A stretch of DNA of 64,000 nucleotides from Chitinophaga vietnamensis (GTDB lineage Bacteria; Bacteroidota; Bacteroidia; Chitinophagales; Chitinophagaceae), in contig NZ_CABHMS010000002.1 in NCBI RefSeq assembly GCF_902167635.1, positions 558,001-622,000 of the forward strand, read 5' to 3'. A program made the position numbers and the translations under genes. This document shows positions 54,477 through 62,905 of the stretch, one piece after another. Each line of letters opens with the position of its first letter. Within the stretch, counting starts at the first letter, position 1. Below the pieces are notes generated by a model. That model worked only from the letters and a program-made list of their open reading frames with translations. It was not told the origin of the DNA and searched no databases.

Positions 54477-55398
54477 ACTTATACCGCTCATTATCTTCAT
54501 ACCAGGCCAGGTGCCCGGCGATGATCAGCTCCAGGTTTTGTACGTAACAATCCACAGCGGCATGGTACTCGCCGAAATCGGGCCAGTCGGCACGCAGCGC
54601 CAGGTAATCGCTTGTCAGCTGGTTGTGTAATTCTACGGCTCTTTCGAAAGCCTCGTCCTGGCTGCAACCCAGCTCATTTTGTATCACGCTCACCAGGTTC
54701 AGGGCTTCACTGTTGCGCAGCTCTTTGACAACGGAAAGGATATCATTGGCTGCGGTGGTGAGCTTGCTCGTAAAATAACGCGCCTGCTGGATAGCAGGAT
54801 GGAGGTAGATTTCATCGGGTAAGATAAGACCGGTTTCTATTTCGGCGAGATCTACGAAAGGATAGGCGGCGCCTACTTTTTCTCTCAATAAACTAAATTC
54901 CCTGATCGTGGGATAAGTGAGCGGATATTTGTAACTGTAGCTGGTTTCATGGATCTGCCCTTCAAAAAAATAGGCCCAGTCGGCCGTAAAGCGCTCCATC
55001 CATGATTTGTTGACATACGGTTGCAGTTCTTTCAATGCGGTCGCAAATTCAGTGAAATAGGCTGTTTCGCCGGGATCGGGCTGATCGCCCTGCAACAGCT
55101 CCATCAGCCGGCGATGAGCGGTCCTTAGCAGGGGCAAAGGCTTTGAGCAATAAACATCATCGAACACAAATACCCATACCATCAGGCGGCCGCAAGGGAT
55201 GAGCAGTTCCGGCGTTGCATGCGGATAGAAAAGGGCCGTGAGCTGATCGAAAGCAGATTGTTTCATGGCGTGGCCGAGCGATGGCGGCAATTGGTATTGA
55301 TCAATCCACGCGCTTGTTTGGCGCTGCAACAGGGGCAGGTGTGGATTAGTTTGGTGACCAAACGGATACATGATCCGTTCGTGGAGCAGGGTTTTCAT
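54475..55398 (-). CDS. Class I terpene synthase (cyclase) with non-standard Asp-rich motif
   Basis: The 307-residue protein has the length and signatures of bacterial class I terpene cyclases. The NSE triad is NDILSVVKE (N218, S222, E226). A pyrophosphate-sensor arginine R172 lies exactly 46 residues before it. The C-terminal RY pair is R305-Y306. The aspartate-rich motif is FDDVYCS (D80, D81), lacking the third acid of DDxxD/E. It is thus a mono-, sesqui- or diterpene synthase making a cyclic terpene from a prenyl diphosphate in the cytoplasm. No prenyltransferase or P450 is adjacent. The product cannot be read from sequence. Confidence 0.9.
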   Translation of the reverse strand: MKTLLHERIMYPFGHQTNPHLPLLQRQTSAWIDQYQLPPSLGHAMKQSAFDQLTALFYPHATPELLIPCGRLMVWVFVFDDVYCSKPLPLLRTAHRRLMELLQGDQPDPGETAYFTEFATALKELQPYVNKSWMERFTADWAYFFEGQIHETSYSYKYPLTYPTIREFSLLREKVGAAYPFVDLAEIETGLILPDEIYLHPAIQQARYFTSKLTTAANDILSVVKELRNSEALNLVSVIQNELGCSQDEAFERAVELHNQLTSDYLALRADWPDFGEYHAAVDCYVQNLELIIAGHLAWYEDNERYK

Positions 55399-55501
55399 TT
55401 AACAGCTATTTTGAGTTAACCATGTTATAAATATAAAGAGCTTTTCCGAATCTGCGTCGCATGATGAACAAATCGGGCATGCAAGTTGCGGACAGGGCAG
55501 C

Positions 55502-56233
55502 ATGAAAAGATTGCTTGTATCGCTTGTATTAGGGTGCTGTGGCCTGTCTGCATCGGCGCAATTCAATGACTCCACCCACTATTATCTCAAATATGCCTCT
55601 ACCGGCGCCATCAACCGTACCAATAACGGCAACGCCTATCTGCTCAATAATGCCTTTAATTTCAAGGTGAGCAAAAAAATGATCGATCTCAATGCCATGG
55701 GCAGCTATGTGTACGGCAAGCAGAACCATGATCTCACCAACAACGACGTATCGGCAGCACTGGTGTTTAACCTGTACCGGGGCGATAAACGTTTTTATTA
55801 CTGGGGACTGGCCAACTACGATAAAAGTTATTCACTCAAGATCAATAACCGCTTCCAGGGCGGCGGCGGCGTGGCTTATGATGTAGTGCGCAATAAAACT
55901 TTTACACTTAACCTCAGCGATGGGCTGTTATTTGAAACCAGCGACCTGTACCTGCAAGATACCATTCCCGATGTATACCACACCTTCCGGAATTCCTTCC
56001 GCCTTCAATACAAGCTCGTGATACAGGACATCATCGTGCTGGACGGCAGCAATTTTTTCCAGAATTCTTTGTCTAACGGAAACGACTATATCATAAAAAG
56101 CAATACCAACCTGTCGGTGAAGCTCCGTTCCTGGCTGAGTATCACAGCAGCGGTGCAGTACAACAAGTTAAACCGCACCGATCGCGAGAATTTCCTTTTT
56201 AACTATGGGGTGACGATAGAGAAGTACTTTTGA
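55502..56233 (+). CDS. DUF481-family outer-membrane barrel protein
   Basis: The 243-residue protein has a signal peptide (MKRLLVSLVLGCCGLSASAQ). It is all-beta with alternating aromatic strands and ends in YGVTIEKYF, a terminal aromatic as usual for outer-membrane barrels. The pattern matches DUF481/YdiY-like proteins. Function is unknown. It is divergent from the terpene synthase gene with 103 bp between. Its end overlaps the convergent membrane-protein gene by 35 bp. Confidence 0.82.
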   Translation: MKRLLVSLVLGCCGLSASAQFNDSTHYYLKYASTGAINRTNNGNAYLLNNAFNFKVSKKMIDLNAMGSYVYGKQNHDLTNNDVSAALVFNLYRGDKRFYYWGLANYDKSYSLKINNRFQGGGGVAYDVVRNKTFTLNLSDGLLFETSDLYLQDTIPDVYHTFRNSFRLQYKLVIQDIIVLDGSNFFQNSLSNGNDYIIKSNTNLSVKLRSWLSITAAVQYNKLNRTDRENFLFNYGVTIEKYF

Positions 56234-56690
56234 GTTTCCTTTGCCCGGCTGCAAAAAAGGCGATCGCAAAGTAAAGCAGCGACCAGGTCACATTGCATTC
56301 CAAAAAGAGCATGCCTGCCAGCGCCAGCGAGAGGACGGCAGTGGCGATCACGCTTTGCCGGAACGGCCGCCAGATATATAACAACGGAATAACCGCCAGT
56401 GCGATGTTCACTGCGGCATAGTGGCGCAAACAGCTTCCCATGCCCATTTGCAGGTCTTCTATCCGCGCATTGAAAGTGTAGGTGGCATTCATGATCAGGG
56501 TAATGATCAGCAACAAAGTACCTGCATAAGCCAGCATACGGTTGGACGTTTCCACGTAGGTATCCCTGATATTCCGCCAATTGCGGCTAAACAGGCTGAT
56601 ACACAGGAATAACAGCGATGCCAGCGCATAGCTGCACAACAACAGGCGTTGCAGGTGTGATAATATTGTCATGATCATATCAGGACCCAT
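56199..56690 (-). CDS. Hypothetical membrane protein, about four segments
   Basis: The 163-residue protein has four likely membrane helices (LLLCSYALASLLFLCISLF, MLAYAGTLLLIITLIM, YAAVNIALAVIPLLYIW, VIATAVLSLALAGMLF...). I recognise no family. The two-helix hairpins with a short polar gap recall DoxX- or DUF-type quinone-linked proteins, but nothing decides it. Overlaps the DUF481 gene end by 35 bp and starts 20 bp before the esterase gene end. Confidence 0.65.
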   Translation of the reverse strand: MGPDMIMTILSHLQRLLLCSYALASLLFLCISLFSRNWRNIRDTYVETSNRMLAYAGTLLLIITLIMNATYTFNARIEDLQMGMGSCLRHYAAVNIALAVIPLLYIWRPFRQSVIATAVLSLALAGMLFLECNVTWSLLYFAIAFFAAGQRKLKSTSLSSPHS

Positions 56691-56709
56691 AATCCTCTAA
56701 TATATTAAA

Positions 56710-57987
56710 TTATCTGTCAACCGGAAATACTTTTTTAATAAAGAAAAGCCCGTCGAACACCTCCGGCCATTTGGCGCTCAGCGGGAAGAAGTCGGCAAAG
56801 GTGGCTATCTGCGGCGTCTCCACAGCTCCTTTACCATAGCGGTAATCCAGCCAGGCATTGGTGAAACCGGCAGCGGCGAGCTGTCCTTCTACGCTGGCGG
56901 GGGCGGCAGCGGGCACGTCTACGATCTTGCTGTTGGTATAATCCATGTAGCGGCCTTCGGCGCCACTGAAGCCGATACTGAAAGCGGCCTTGCCGAAATG
57001 CTGATGCACCGTAGTACCCATCGGTACATAGCTGGCAAAGAATGGCGGCACCGAGCCATTGGCGGACATTTGCAGTGTATTGGTCTTTTTGGAGATATGC
57101 ACGTTATGCGCCCACACGATGATCTTCTTGCCCGGATAGGCTTTTTCCGCCAGCCAGATCAGGTTCAGCGCCATGTGCTCATCCCGCACCGATACTTCGT
57201 TGCCGCTCACCAGCTGCCAGTAACGTTTCGTTTGCGATTCGATGCTGGCGGTGATGCGGTACCAGAAACCGGCCGATTCGCTGAAATGCGCCGTGGCGGC
57301 AGTGTCCAGCTTTACGAGCGTAGCCTTGAGCTGGTCCAGCTGCTGAAAGAACTTTGTTTGCTCCGCCAAGGAAGGACGGTAATCGCGGGAGGCGAAAGTG
57401 GCTACAGATATACGTTTGAAAGCAGCCCAGCTGCTATCTTCCGGCAAGGCATGCCTGGCGCGCAGGTACTTTTCAAAATCGGGGAACAGTTCCTGTTGTG
57501 CTTTGAGGCCGCTATGCTGGCTCTCGAAACCCGCTACCACCAAGGAATCCGGGCGATGCGCCCTTTGCTGGATATAGTCGAACAAGGGATACATCTGACG
57601 ACTGGTGGCCCACATGAAAAAGAGGCTGCCGATCACTTCCTGTTTAAACTGGCCGCCATTGCGCGTATTTTCCCAGATGCGGGCACAGTCGTACAAGCCG
57701 CTTTCAAAAGCCAGCACGTCAAAGCCCATCTGCTCGTGCAGGAACCTGATCAACCTGATCTTGGCCAGGCAGGTGGAACCCTCGCCATGCGTTTGCTCTC
57801 CCAGCATCACAATGCGCGCATCGCCTATCGATTGCTTCAAAGCCTGGAGATCACTGAAATCCGTATCCGCCGGATCGATGCTGCGCACGGCCACGGCTTG
57901 TTTGGCAACCACCGGCTGCGCGGCAACGCGGAAGGAAAGGCACAGGATGATCAACAGGATTCGTATAGGTGTCAACGTTATTTTCAT
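56710..57987 (-). CDS. Erythromycin-esterase-like protein, secreted
   Basis: Start MKITLTPIRILLIILCLSFRVAAQ gives 425 residues with a signal peptide; the frame runs on for 67 codons into the divergent gene's leader and was cut. The family motif GEQTHGEGS carries the expected Glu and His. Later blocks are FFMWATSRQMYPLFDYIQ and KKIIVWAHNVHISK. Family members hydrolyse macrolide lactones, but most Bacteroidota copies are of unknown role, so resistance should not be assumed. Divergent from the SGNH gene. Confidence 0.88.
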   Translation of the reverse strand: MKITLTPIRILLIILCLSFRVAAQPVVAKQAVAVRSIDPADTDFSDLQALKQSIGDARIVMLGEQTHGEGSTCLAKIRLIRFLHEQMGFDVLAFESGLYDCARIWENTRNGGQFKQEVIGSLFFMWATSRQMYPLFDYIQQRAHRPDSLVVAGFESQHSGLKAQQELFPDFEKYLRARHALPEDSSWAAFKRISVATFASRDYRPSLAEQTKFFQQLDQLKATLVKLDTAATAHFSESAGFWYRITASIESQTKRYWQLVSGNEVSVRDEHMALNLIWLAEKAYPGKKIIVWAHNVHISKKTNTLQMSANGSVPPFFASYVPMGTTVHQHFGKAAFSIGFSGAEGRYMDYTNSKIVDVPAAAPASVEGQLAAAGFTNAWLDYRYGKGAVETPQIATFADFFPLSAKWPEVFDGLFFIKKVFPVDR

Positions 57988-58090
57988 TTTTATGGAAGAT
58001 TTACAGAGATGTCGGGACAATACCACCGCGGTACCATCTTCACAAGCTACAATTTTTGTAAATTGTCTGCTGCATTTAAAATTCTCGTTT

Positions 58091-58750
58091 ATGATCAGGA
58101 AAACCTGCATCGCCTTGTTGCTGGCGCTGGGCATCACCGGCGGCGTACGGGCGCAACACCAATACGATAAAGACGTACAAACGATCAAGGATTATGAGGC
58201 GATGTATGTGCCGCCGAAAAACCCGATCCTCTTCACCGGCAGTTCTTCCATCCGCAAGTGGGAAGACCTGGAGCGTACTTTCGCCGGCTATGTGGCCATG
58301 AACAGGGGCATCGGCGGGGCGGTGACTACAGACATCACTTATTTTGCCAAACAACTGATCTTTGCCTATCATCCACGCCAGATCGTATTATACGTAGGAG
58401 AAAATGATCTGGTGCAAGAGGGGATGACGGCAGATTCTATCTTCCATAATTTCAAAAGGCTCTATGCCGCTATCCGTCAGCAATTGCCGGAGGCGCCGCT
58501 GGAATATATTTCCATCAAGCCCAGTCCCTCGCGCGTGCAGTACATCAAAACCGCCGAAGCGGCCAACCGCCTGATCAGCGCATTCCTGGCCAAAGAGCGG
58601 CATGCGCATTTCATCAATATCTTCCCCCTGATGTTAACGAAAGATGGAAAGCCGCGCCCCGAGCTGTTTGTAGAAGACATGCTGCATATGAACGCCAGGG
58701 GCTACGCCATCTGGCGCAAAGCGGTGGAACCTTACCTGCTGAAACAATAA
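58091..58750 (+). CDS. SGNH/GDSL-family hydrolase
   Basis: Start MIRKTCIALLLALGITGGVRAQ gives 219 residues with a signal peptide; a much longer open frame upstream overlaps the divergent gene and is not coding. SGNH blocks: LFTGSSSIRKW (block I, S52), NRGIGG (block II), YVGENDL (block III, Asn) and DMLHMNARGY (block V, Asp and His). It likely removes acyl groups from sugars or lipids outside the cytoplasm. It is 3 bp before the flavin oxidoreductase gene. Confidence 0.9.
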   Translation: MIRKTCIALLLALGITGGVRAQHQYDKDVQTIKDYEAMYVPPKNPILFTGSSSIRKWEDLERTFAGYVAMNRGIGGAVTTDITYFAKQLIFAYHPRQIVLYVGENDLVQEGMTADSIFHNFKRLYAAIRQQLPEAPLEYISIKPSPSRVQYIKTAEAANRLISAFLAKERHAHFINIFPLMLTKDGKPRPELFVEDMLHMNARGYAIWRKAVEPYLLKQ

Positions 58751-58753
58751 GCT

Positions 58754-59797
58754 ATGCGCACCTATGATGTGATCGTGATTGGCGGCGGACAGAGCGCCCT
58801 CGCCACCGCCTATTACCTGCGGCGCAGCGGGCTGCGGTATGTGCTGCTCGACAAAGCGCCCGCCCCCGGCGGGTCCTGGCAGTATTACTGGGACTCTTTG
58901 TCGTTATTCTCGCCGGCGCAATACAGCTCATTGCCCGGCGTGCTGATGCCCGGCGGTATGACCTACCCTTCGAAAGAGGCCGTGCTGGCCTATCTGCGCG
59001 ATTATGAAGCGCGTTATCAATTCCCGGTGATACGGCCGGTAGCCGTATCGGCGGTGCAATATGCGGAAGGGCAATTTCATTTACAAACATCCGGCGGCGA
59101 TTATCATGCAAGCGCAGTAGTGAGCGCCACCGGCTCTTTTTCGCATCCCTATACGCCAGTGATCGCAGATCGTGCATTGTATAGGGGAGAAGTGATACAT
59201 GCCTCCGAATACCGCCATGCTGCCGCCTTTGCGGGCAAGCGGGTAGCGGTGGTGGGAGAGGGTAATACCGGTGCGCAGCTGCTGGCTGAATTGTCGGAGG
59301 TAGCGCAAACCATCTGGATTACTTTGCAAGCGCCCTCTTTCTTGCCGGATGATATCGATGGCCGTTATTTGTTCGATGTGGCCACACAGCAATATGCTGC
59401 GAAGCAGCAGGGGCGCGATTTTACAGCGCCCTCCCTCGGGCGCATCGTGATGGTGCCTGCTGTAAAGGCAGCCCGCAGCCGCGGCGTATATGCCGCCCGG
59501 CCAGCCTTTGATGCCTTCTGGGAAAACGGGATCGCCTGGAAGGATGGCGCCCGTGAAATAGTAGATGCCGTGATCTTTTGCACCGGCTATCGCCCTGCAT
59601 TGGAGCACCTGGCGCCGCTAGGCCTCCGCGATGCGAAAGGGCGCATTGCCACCAATGGCACGCGGGCCGTAGGACAGCCAGGGCTCTGGCTTGTAGGCTA
59701 TGGCGAGTGGACCGGCTTCGCATCGGCCACGCTGATCGGCGTAGGCCGCTCTGCCCGGAAAACAGTAGAGGAGATTACAGCATTTTTTTCATCATGA
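58754..59797 (+). CDS. FAD/NADPH flavin-dependent monooxygenase-like oxidoreductase
   Basis: The 347-residue protein has the FAD Rossmann motif IGGGQSALATAYYL near residue 10 and a second nucleotide motif VVGEGNTGAQL near 172. A FATGY-like IFCTGYRP lies near 275. This is the CzcO/ArsO-like group of flavin monooxygenases. It acts on an unknown soft nucleophile or small substrate. It starts 3 bp after the SGNH gene, so both are co-transcribed. It overlaps the convergent GNAT gene by 23 bp. Confidence 0.9.
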   Translation: MRTYDVIVIGGGQSALATAYYLRRSGLRYVLLDKAPAPGGSWQYYWDSLSLFSPAQYSSLPGVLMPGGMTYPSKEAVLAYLRDYEARYQFPVIRPVAVSAVQYAEGQFHLQTSGGDYHASAVVSATGSFSHPYTPVIADRALYRGEVIHASEYRHAAAFAGKRVAVVGEGNTGAQLLAELSEVAQTIWITLQAPSFLPDDIDGRYLFDVATQQYAAKQQGRDFTAPSLGRIVMVPAVKAARSRGVYAARPAFDAFWENGIAWKDGAREIVDAVIFCTGYRPALEHLAPLGLRDAKGRIATNGTRAVGQPGLWLVGYGEWTGFASATLIGVGRSARKTVEEITAFFSS

Positions 59798-60293
59798 TAT
59801 CCGTCTGCCTTTCATCGCCCAATTGGAAGGCATGACTGTCGAAAGCAATGAAGCCATTGCGTTCGTAGAATTTGATGGCCTTGTGGTTCTGGTCCCATAC
59901 GCCCAGCCATACATAGGTTTTTTGCGCGCTTTGTGCGGCGGCGATCGCCGCTTCGTACAGCAACTGTCCTACACGCTGGCCCTGCCACTGCTGGTGCACA
60001 TAGATGCGTTCTATTTCCAGCGCTTCCGGCGCCTTCAACTCCGTTTGTGCGTTACCGGTATTAATTTTCAGATAGCCGATCACGTTATCATCTGCAACCG
60101 CAAAAAGGAAAGTACTTTCCGGGTTGTCGAGTTCTGCCTGTACCTGTTCGTCGCTGAAACTTTTAGAGAGATATGCTTGCAGGTTTTCCGGTGTGTTCAA
60201 TGGGCCGAAAGCATCTATGAAAGTCTGGCGGGCAAAAGTCTGTAAGTCGCGCCACTGGGAGCTTTCCACCTTTCTGATCTGAATTGTTTGCAT
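59775..60293 (-). CDS. GNAT-family N-acetyltransferase
   Basis: The 172-residue protein has a complete GNAT domain: LEIERIYVHQQWQGQRVGQLL is the acetyl-CoA-binding motif A, followed by VWLGVWDQNHKAIKFYERNGF in motif B. It resembles the RimI/PaiA-like group; substrate unknown. The gene is divergent from the leader peptide and EamA exporter with 66 bp to the leader ORF. Confidence 0.92.
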   Translation of the reverse strand: MQTIQIRKVESSQWRDLQTFARQTFIDAFGPLNTPENLQAYLSKSFSDEQVQAELDNPESTFLFAVADDNVIGYLKINTGNAQTELKAPEALEIERIYVHQQWQGQRVGQLLYEAAIAAAQSAQKTYVWLGVWDQNHKAIKFYERNGFIAFDSHAFQLGDERQTDIMMKKML

Positions 60294-60359
60294 GGTGATA
60301 GGTTACAGCGATAAATTTACAGAAATTCTTCCTATCTTGGGATGCTTAAAGATCAAACA

Positions 60360-60413
60360 ATGCGTCATCATCTTTTCTCCACACCTCCGCCGGTTGCACT
60401 GCAGGCAAAATAA
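60360..60413 (+). CDS. Candidate 17-residue leader peptide of the EamA gene
   Basis: ATG at 60360 opens MRHHLFSTPPPVALQAK and then TAA. It lies 114 bp before the EamA start, too short for usual gene calls. The Pro-Pro-Pro run is a known ribosome-slowing motif. The hairpin at 60464-60517 between it and eamA fits an attenuation design. No strong ribosome binding site precedes it, as usual for this phylum. Function is inferred. Confidence 0.5.
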   Translation: MRHHLFSTPPPVALQAK

Positions 60414-60463
60414 CCTGTCAGCTCAGCTGCGTGAATAACATGTTTGACCGCGTCTGACGGCCT

Positions 60464-60517
60464 GGTTGTTTTTGCATGCATGTTTTCGAACCATGTATCT
60501 TCTTCTTAAAAACAACC
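60464..60517 (+). promoter_or_regulatory. Leader hairpin just before the EamA start
   Basis: GGTTGTTTTT (60464-60473) is perfectly complementary to AAAAACAACC (60508-60517), with an inner CATG/CATG pairing. The stem ends 10 bp before the EamA ATG, so it could block ribosome access. Confidence 0.5.
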
Positions 60518-60527
60518 GGAAAAATAA

Positions 60528-61394
60528 ATGAACAGATATATCTGGATGGTCTTTGCCGGCGCATGCAGCTTCGGCATACTGTCAACTTTTGTGAAACTGG
60601 CCTATCGCCAGGGATATACGGCTGCGGAAATATCCGTATCGCAGGCGTTTACAGGCATGCTGGCCCTTGGATTACTGGCCTTGTTATTCGATCGTCAGCC
60701 GCAGCCTTTTTACCGGCGCAAGGTGCAATGGCCGCTGCTTTTCACGGGTATGAGCATCGGGCTCACCACCTTTGTGTACTATGTATCAGTGAAATATATC
60801 CCTGCTTCGGTGGCGATCGTGATCCTGATGCAGTTCACCTGGATAGGCATATTGCTCGACTGGCTCCTCTTTAAAAAGAAACCGGGTATGGGGCAGGTAT
60901 TGATCACGGGGATGATACTGGCCGGTACGGCCCTCTCGGGCGGATTTACGGGCAAAGCCGCATCAGGACTGTCTTTGGTGGGTATCGGATACGCGTTGTT
61001 ATCTGCTTTGTTGTACGCCATCTATATTGTGGCTAACAGCCGCACGGGGCATTCGGTGCATCCTTTGCGTAAAAGCGCGGTGATGATGTGCGGCGCTACG
61101 CTGGGTATCTTTCTCGTGAATAGCCCGGTATTATTAACCAGCACACATTTCAATATGGAGCTCTTGAAATGGGCTTTGTTCCTGGCTTTGTTCGGTACGG
61201 TAATACCACCGGTGCTATTTGCACAGGGTATCCCGAAAACCGGCGCTGGCACGGCCGCCATCGTGATGACGGCGGAACTGCCGGTAGCAGTGATTTGTTC
61301 TCACCTGGTATTACAGGAACAGGTAACGGTATGGCAATGGGTGGGAGTGGCAGTGATGTTGCTATCGATCGCGTTGTTGTATCGTAGCAAATAA
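60528..61394 (+). CDS. EamA/DMT-family exporter
   Basis: The 288-residue protein has ten likely membrane helices in two EamA repeats; the first includes SVAIVILMQFTWIGILLDW and the second PKTGAGTAAIVMTAELPVAVI. It moves amino acids, nucleosides or other metabolites across the inner membrane, mostly outward. The gene has an unusual 230-bp leader with a short ORF and hairpin, which suggests its expression is tuned by translation. It ends in a bidirectional terminator. Confidence 0.92.
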   Translation: MNRYIWMVFAGACSFGILSTFVKLAYRQGYTAAEISVSQAFTGMLALGLLALLFDRQPQPFYRRKVQWPLLFTGMSIGLTTFVYYVSVKYIPASVAIVILMQFTWIGILLDWLLFKKKPGMGQVLITGMILAGTALSGGFTGKAASGLSLVGIGYALLSALLYAIYIVANSRTGHSVHPLRKSAVMMCGATLGIFLVNSPVLLTSTHFNMELLKWALFLALFGTVIPPVLFAQGIPKTGAGTAAIVMTAELPVAVICSHLVLQEQVTVWQWVGVAVMLLSIALLYRSK

Positions 61395-61396
61395 AA

Positions 61397-61428
61397 AAAG
61401 GGCGCCGGATTACGGCGCCCTTTCAAAT
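61397..61428. terminator. Bidirectional terminator
   Basis: AAAGGGCGCCG pairs with CGGCGCCCTTT around GATTA, with an A run on one side and T-rich sequence on the other. It serves eamA and the convergent VOC gene. Confidence 0.85.
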
Positions 61429-61430
61429 TT

Positions 61431-61853
61431 TTACTGTTTGTTGTAGTCAAAATTGACCATCCAGTTAACGCCGAATTTGTCCGTGAGCATCCCGAAATAG
61501 GCGCCCCATGGTGCATCGCTGATGGGCATGGTTACTTTGCCGCCGTCAGCAAGTCCGTTGAAGATCTGGTCCGCCTGATCTTTTGTATCAGGAGAAACAG
61601 CCACTGAGTAGTTGTTGCCAACATTCAGCGGACCGAAAGTTGAGGGGCTGTCGCTACCCATGAGAATGGTGTTGTTACCAATAGGAAGCGCAACGTGCAT
61701 TACCAGGTTTTCTTCGCCCGGGCCGTAGTGTTCGGCCGGCATCTCACTGAAGCGTGACAGTGTGAGGAAATCGCCGCCGAATACGGATTTGTAAAGGCCG
61801 AAAGCCTCTTCGCAGGAACCTCCGAAAGTAAGATAAGGATTAACTGCCGCCAT
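61431..61853 (-). CDS. PhnB-like VOC-family protein
   Basis: The 140-residue protein shows the PhnB/3-demethylubiquinone-methyltransferase-like form of the VOC fold: VNPYLTFGGSCEEAFGLYKSVFGG at the start, then GNNTILMGSD, and the end PWGAYFGMLTDKFGVNWMVNF. It is of unknown substrate. It is divergent from an AraC regulator with 140 bp of shared promoter region, which suggests regulation by it. Confidence 0.92.
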   Translation of the reverse strand: MAAVNPYLTFGGSCEEAFGLYKSVFGGDFLTLSRFSEMPAEHYGPGEENLVMHVALPIGNNTILMGSDSPSTFGPLNVGNNYSVAVSPDTKDQADQIFNGLADGGKVTMPISDAPWGAYFGMLTDKFGVNWMVNFDYNKQ

Positions 61854-61863
61854 GTTGATGTGG

Positions 61864-61894
61864 TTTGAGATGTGAATGATTGAAATTAGCTTTG
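61864..61894 (+). promoter_or_regulatory. Consensus Bacteroidota promoter of the AraC gene
   Basis: TTTG (61864-61867), 19 bp, then TAGCTTTG (61887-61894) fit the -33/-7 consensus exactly. The leader to 61994 would be about 95 bases. Confidence 0.65.
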
Positions 61895-61914
61895 TAAAAA
61901 TAGCACCTTCACTG

Positions 61915-61922
61915 CAAAAATA
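61915..61922 (-). promoter_or_regulatory. Possible -7 element of the VOC gene
   Basis: TATTTTTG on the minus strand fits TAnnTTTG; no TTTG is at -33. It would start RNA near 61908, only a few bases from the start of the divergent AraC transcript. Confidence 0.4.
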
Positions 61923-61993
61923 CGCTGGCTGAAAGCGCCATTATCAGGGGGGATTAGGGTATTTAAGATTAATTTTACGTTAAAGCCATTATT

Positions 61994-62854
61994 GTGGACG
62001 CCGATATCCATACACGCTACCGCTCCGATCTCTATAACATCCTTGACTTCCGTTGCCGCTGCACGGATTGCAGAACATCGCGCCCGGAAACTTCGGCAGC
62101 TTTCTGCATCAGTTTCGTACGCAAAGGGAATTTTCTTTTCAACGTATTCCGGCGTTCGCTTGATTCTTACACAGGTTGCGTACTCATTACCAAACCGGAA
62201 TATGAGCGCACCGTAACGCACACGCATGCCGTTCCGGATGAATGCACCATTTTTGAACTGAAGCCCGAAGGGTATGCCATGATCCTCGATCACTATGGCC
62301 GCACCAGTTTTTTCCGTAACCCGGACATCCATTCCACGCTGCATTTCAGCGATCCCGCACTGGAATATTTACATGCCTGTATCTTGTCGCTCGTGCAGGC
62401 AGGCAACCGCGACCGCCTCCATATTGATCAGTTGGTGATGGATATGATCCACACGGTATTGGGCAATATTACCGACTACCAGGTGAACGAAAAAGTGACG
62501 GCCCGCCTGAAGAGAAATCATCTTGGCACCATCGAAAAAGCGAAGGCTTATCTCACTGAAAATTTTGTGCAGGATATTTCTTTGCAGGAGATGGCTACGC
62601 ATTGCCATGTAAGCCCTTTTCATTTCAGCCGTTTGTTCAAAGCATTTACCAGGGTATCACCGCATCAATTTCTATTGGCTGTGCGCTTGAAAAATGCCGC
62701 TGTCTTTTTACATAATACGCATATGCCTGTAGCAGATATTGGTTATGCTTCCGGCTTCAATAGCGTAGAACACTTTGTGGCGGCCTTCCGGCAGCATTAT
62801 CATTGTACGCCTACGTATTTCCGTCAGCAAAATAAAATGAGCAGGATTTCTTAG
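61994..62854 (+). CDS. AraC-family regulator with N-terminal Cys-rich domain
   Basis: GTG at 61994 gives 286 residues. The N-terminal part holds a CRCTDC motif (C21, C23, C26) and a cupin-like beta region to about 100. The C-terminal HTH domain (about 180-282) reads DISLQEMATHCHVSPFHFSRLF and MPVADIGYASGFNSVEHFVAAF, ending PTYFRQQ. The cysteines may sense a metal or redox state. The gene is divergent from the PhnB-like VOC gene, its likely target. A later start could be right, since no ATG lies near. Confidence 0.9.
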   Translation: MDADIHTRYRSDLYNILDFRCRCTDCRTSRPETSAAFCISFVRKGNFLFNVFRRSLDSYTGCVLITKPEYERTVTHTHAVPDECTIFELKPEGYAMILDHYGRTSFFRNPDIHSTLHFSDPALEYLHACILSLVQAGNRDRLHIDQLVMDMIHTVLGNITDYQVNEKVTARLKRNHLGTIEKAKAYLTENFVQDISLQEMATHCHVSPFHFSRLFKAFTRVSPHQFLLAVRLKNAAVFLHNTHMPVADIGYASGFNSVEHFVAAFRQHYHCTPTYFRQQNKMSRIS

Positions 62855-62875
62855 TTACCTGCCGTTTACGCCAGC

Positions 62876-62883
62876 TAGTTTTG
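62876..62883 (+). promoter_or_regulatory. Possible -7 element of the DinB gene
   Basis: TAGTTTTG matches TAnnTTTG, 22 bp before the ATG at 62906. No clear -33 TTTG is seen. Confidence 0.4.
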
Positions 62884-62905
62884 TGATACAAATAAATCAT
62901 TAACG

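Noticed and set aside
56710-57987. Antibiotic resistance from the erythromycin-esterase-like gene
   Set aside because: The family match is real, but most members in Bacteroidota have no shown macrolide activity and there is no mobile or resistance context.
57605-58090. Long upstream extension of the SGNH hydrolase frame
   Set aside because: The extension lies antisense to the esterase gene, and the signal peptide begins at 58091.
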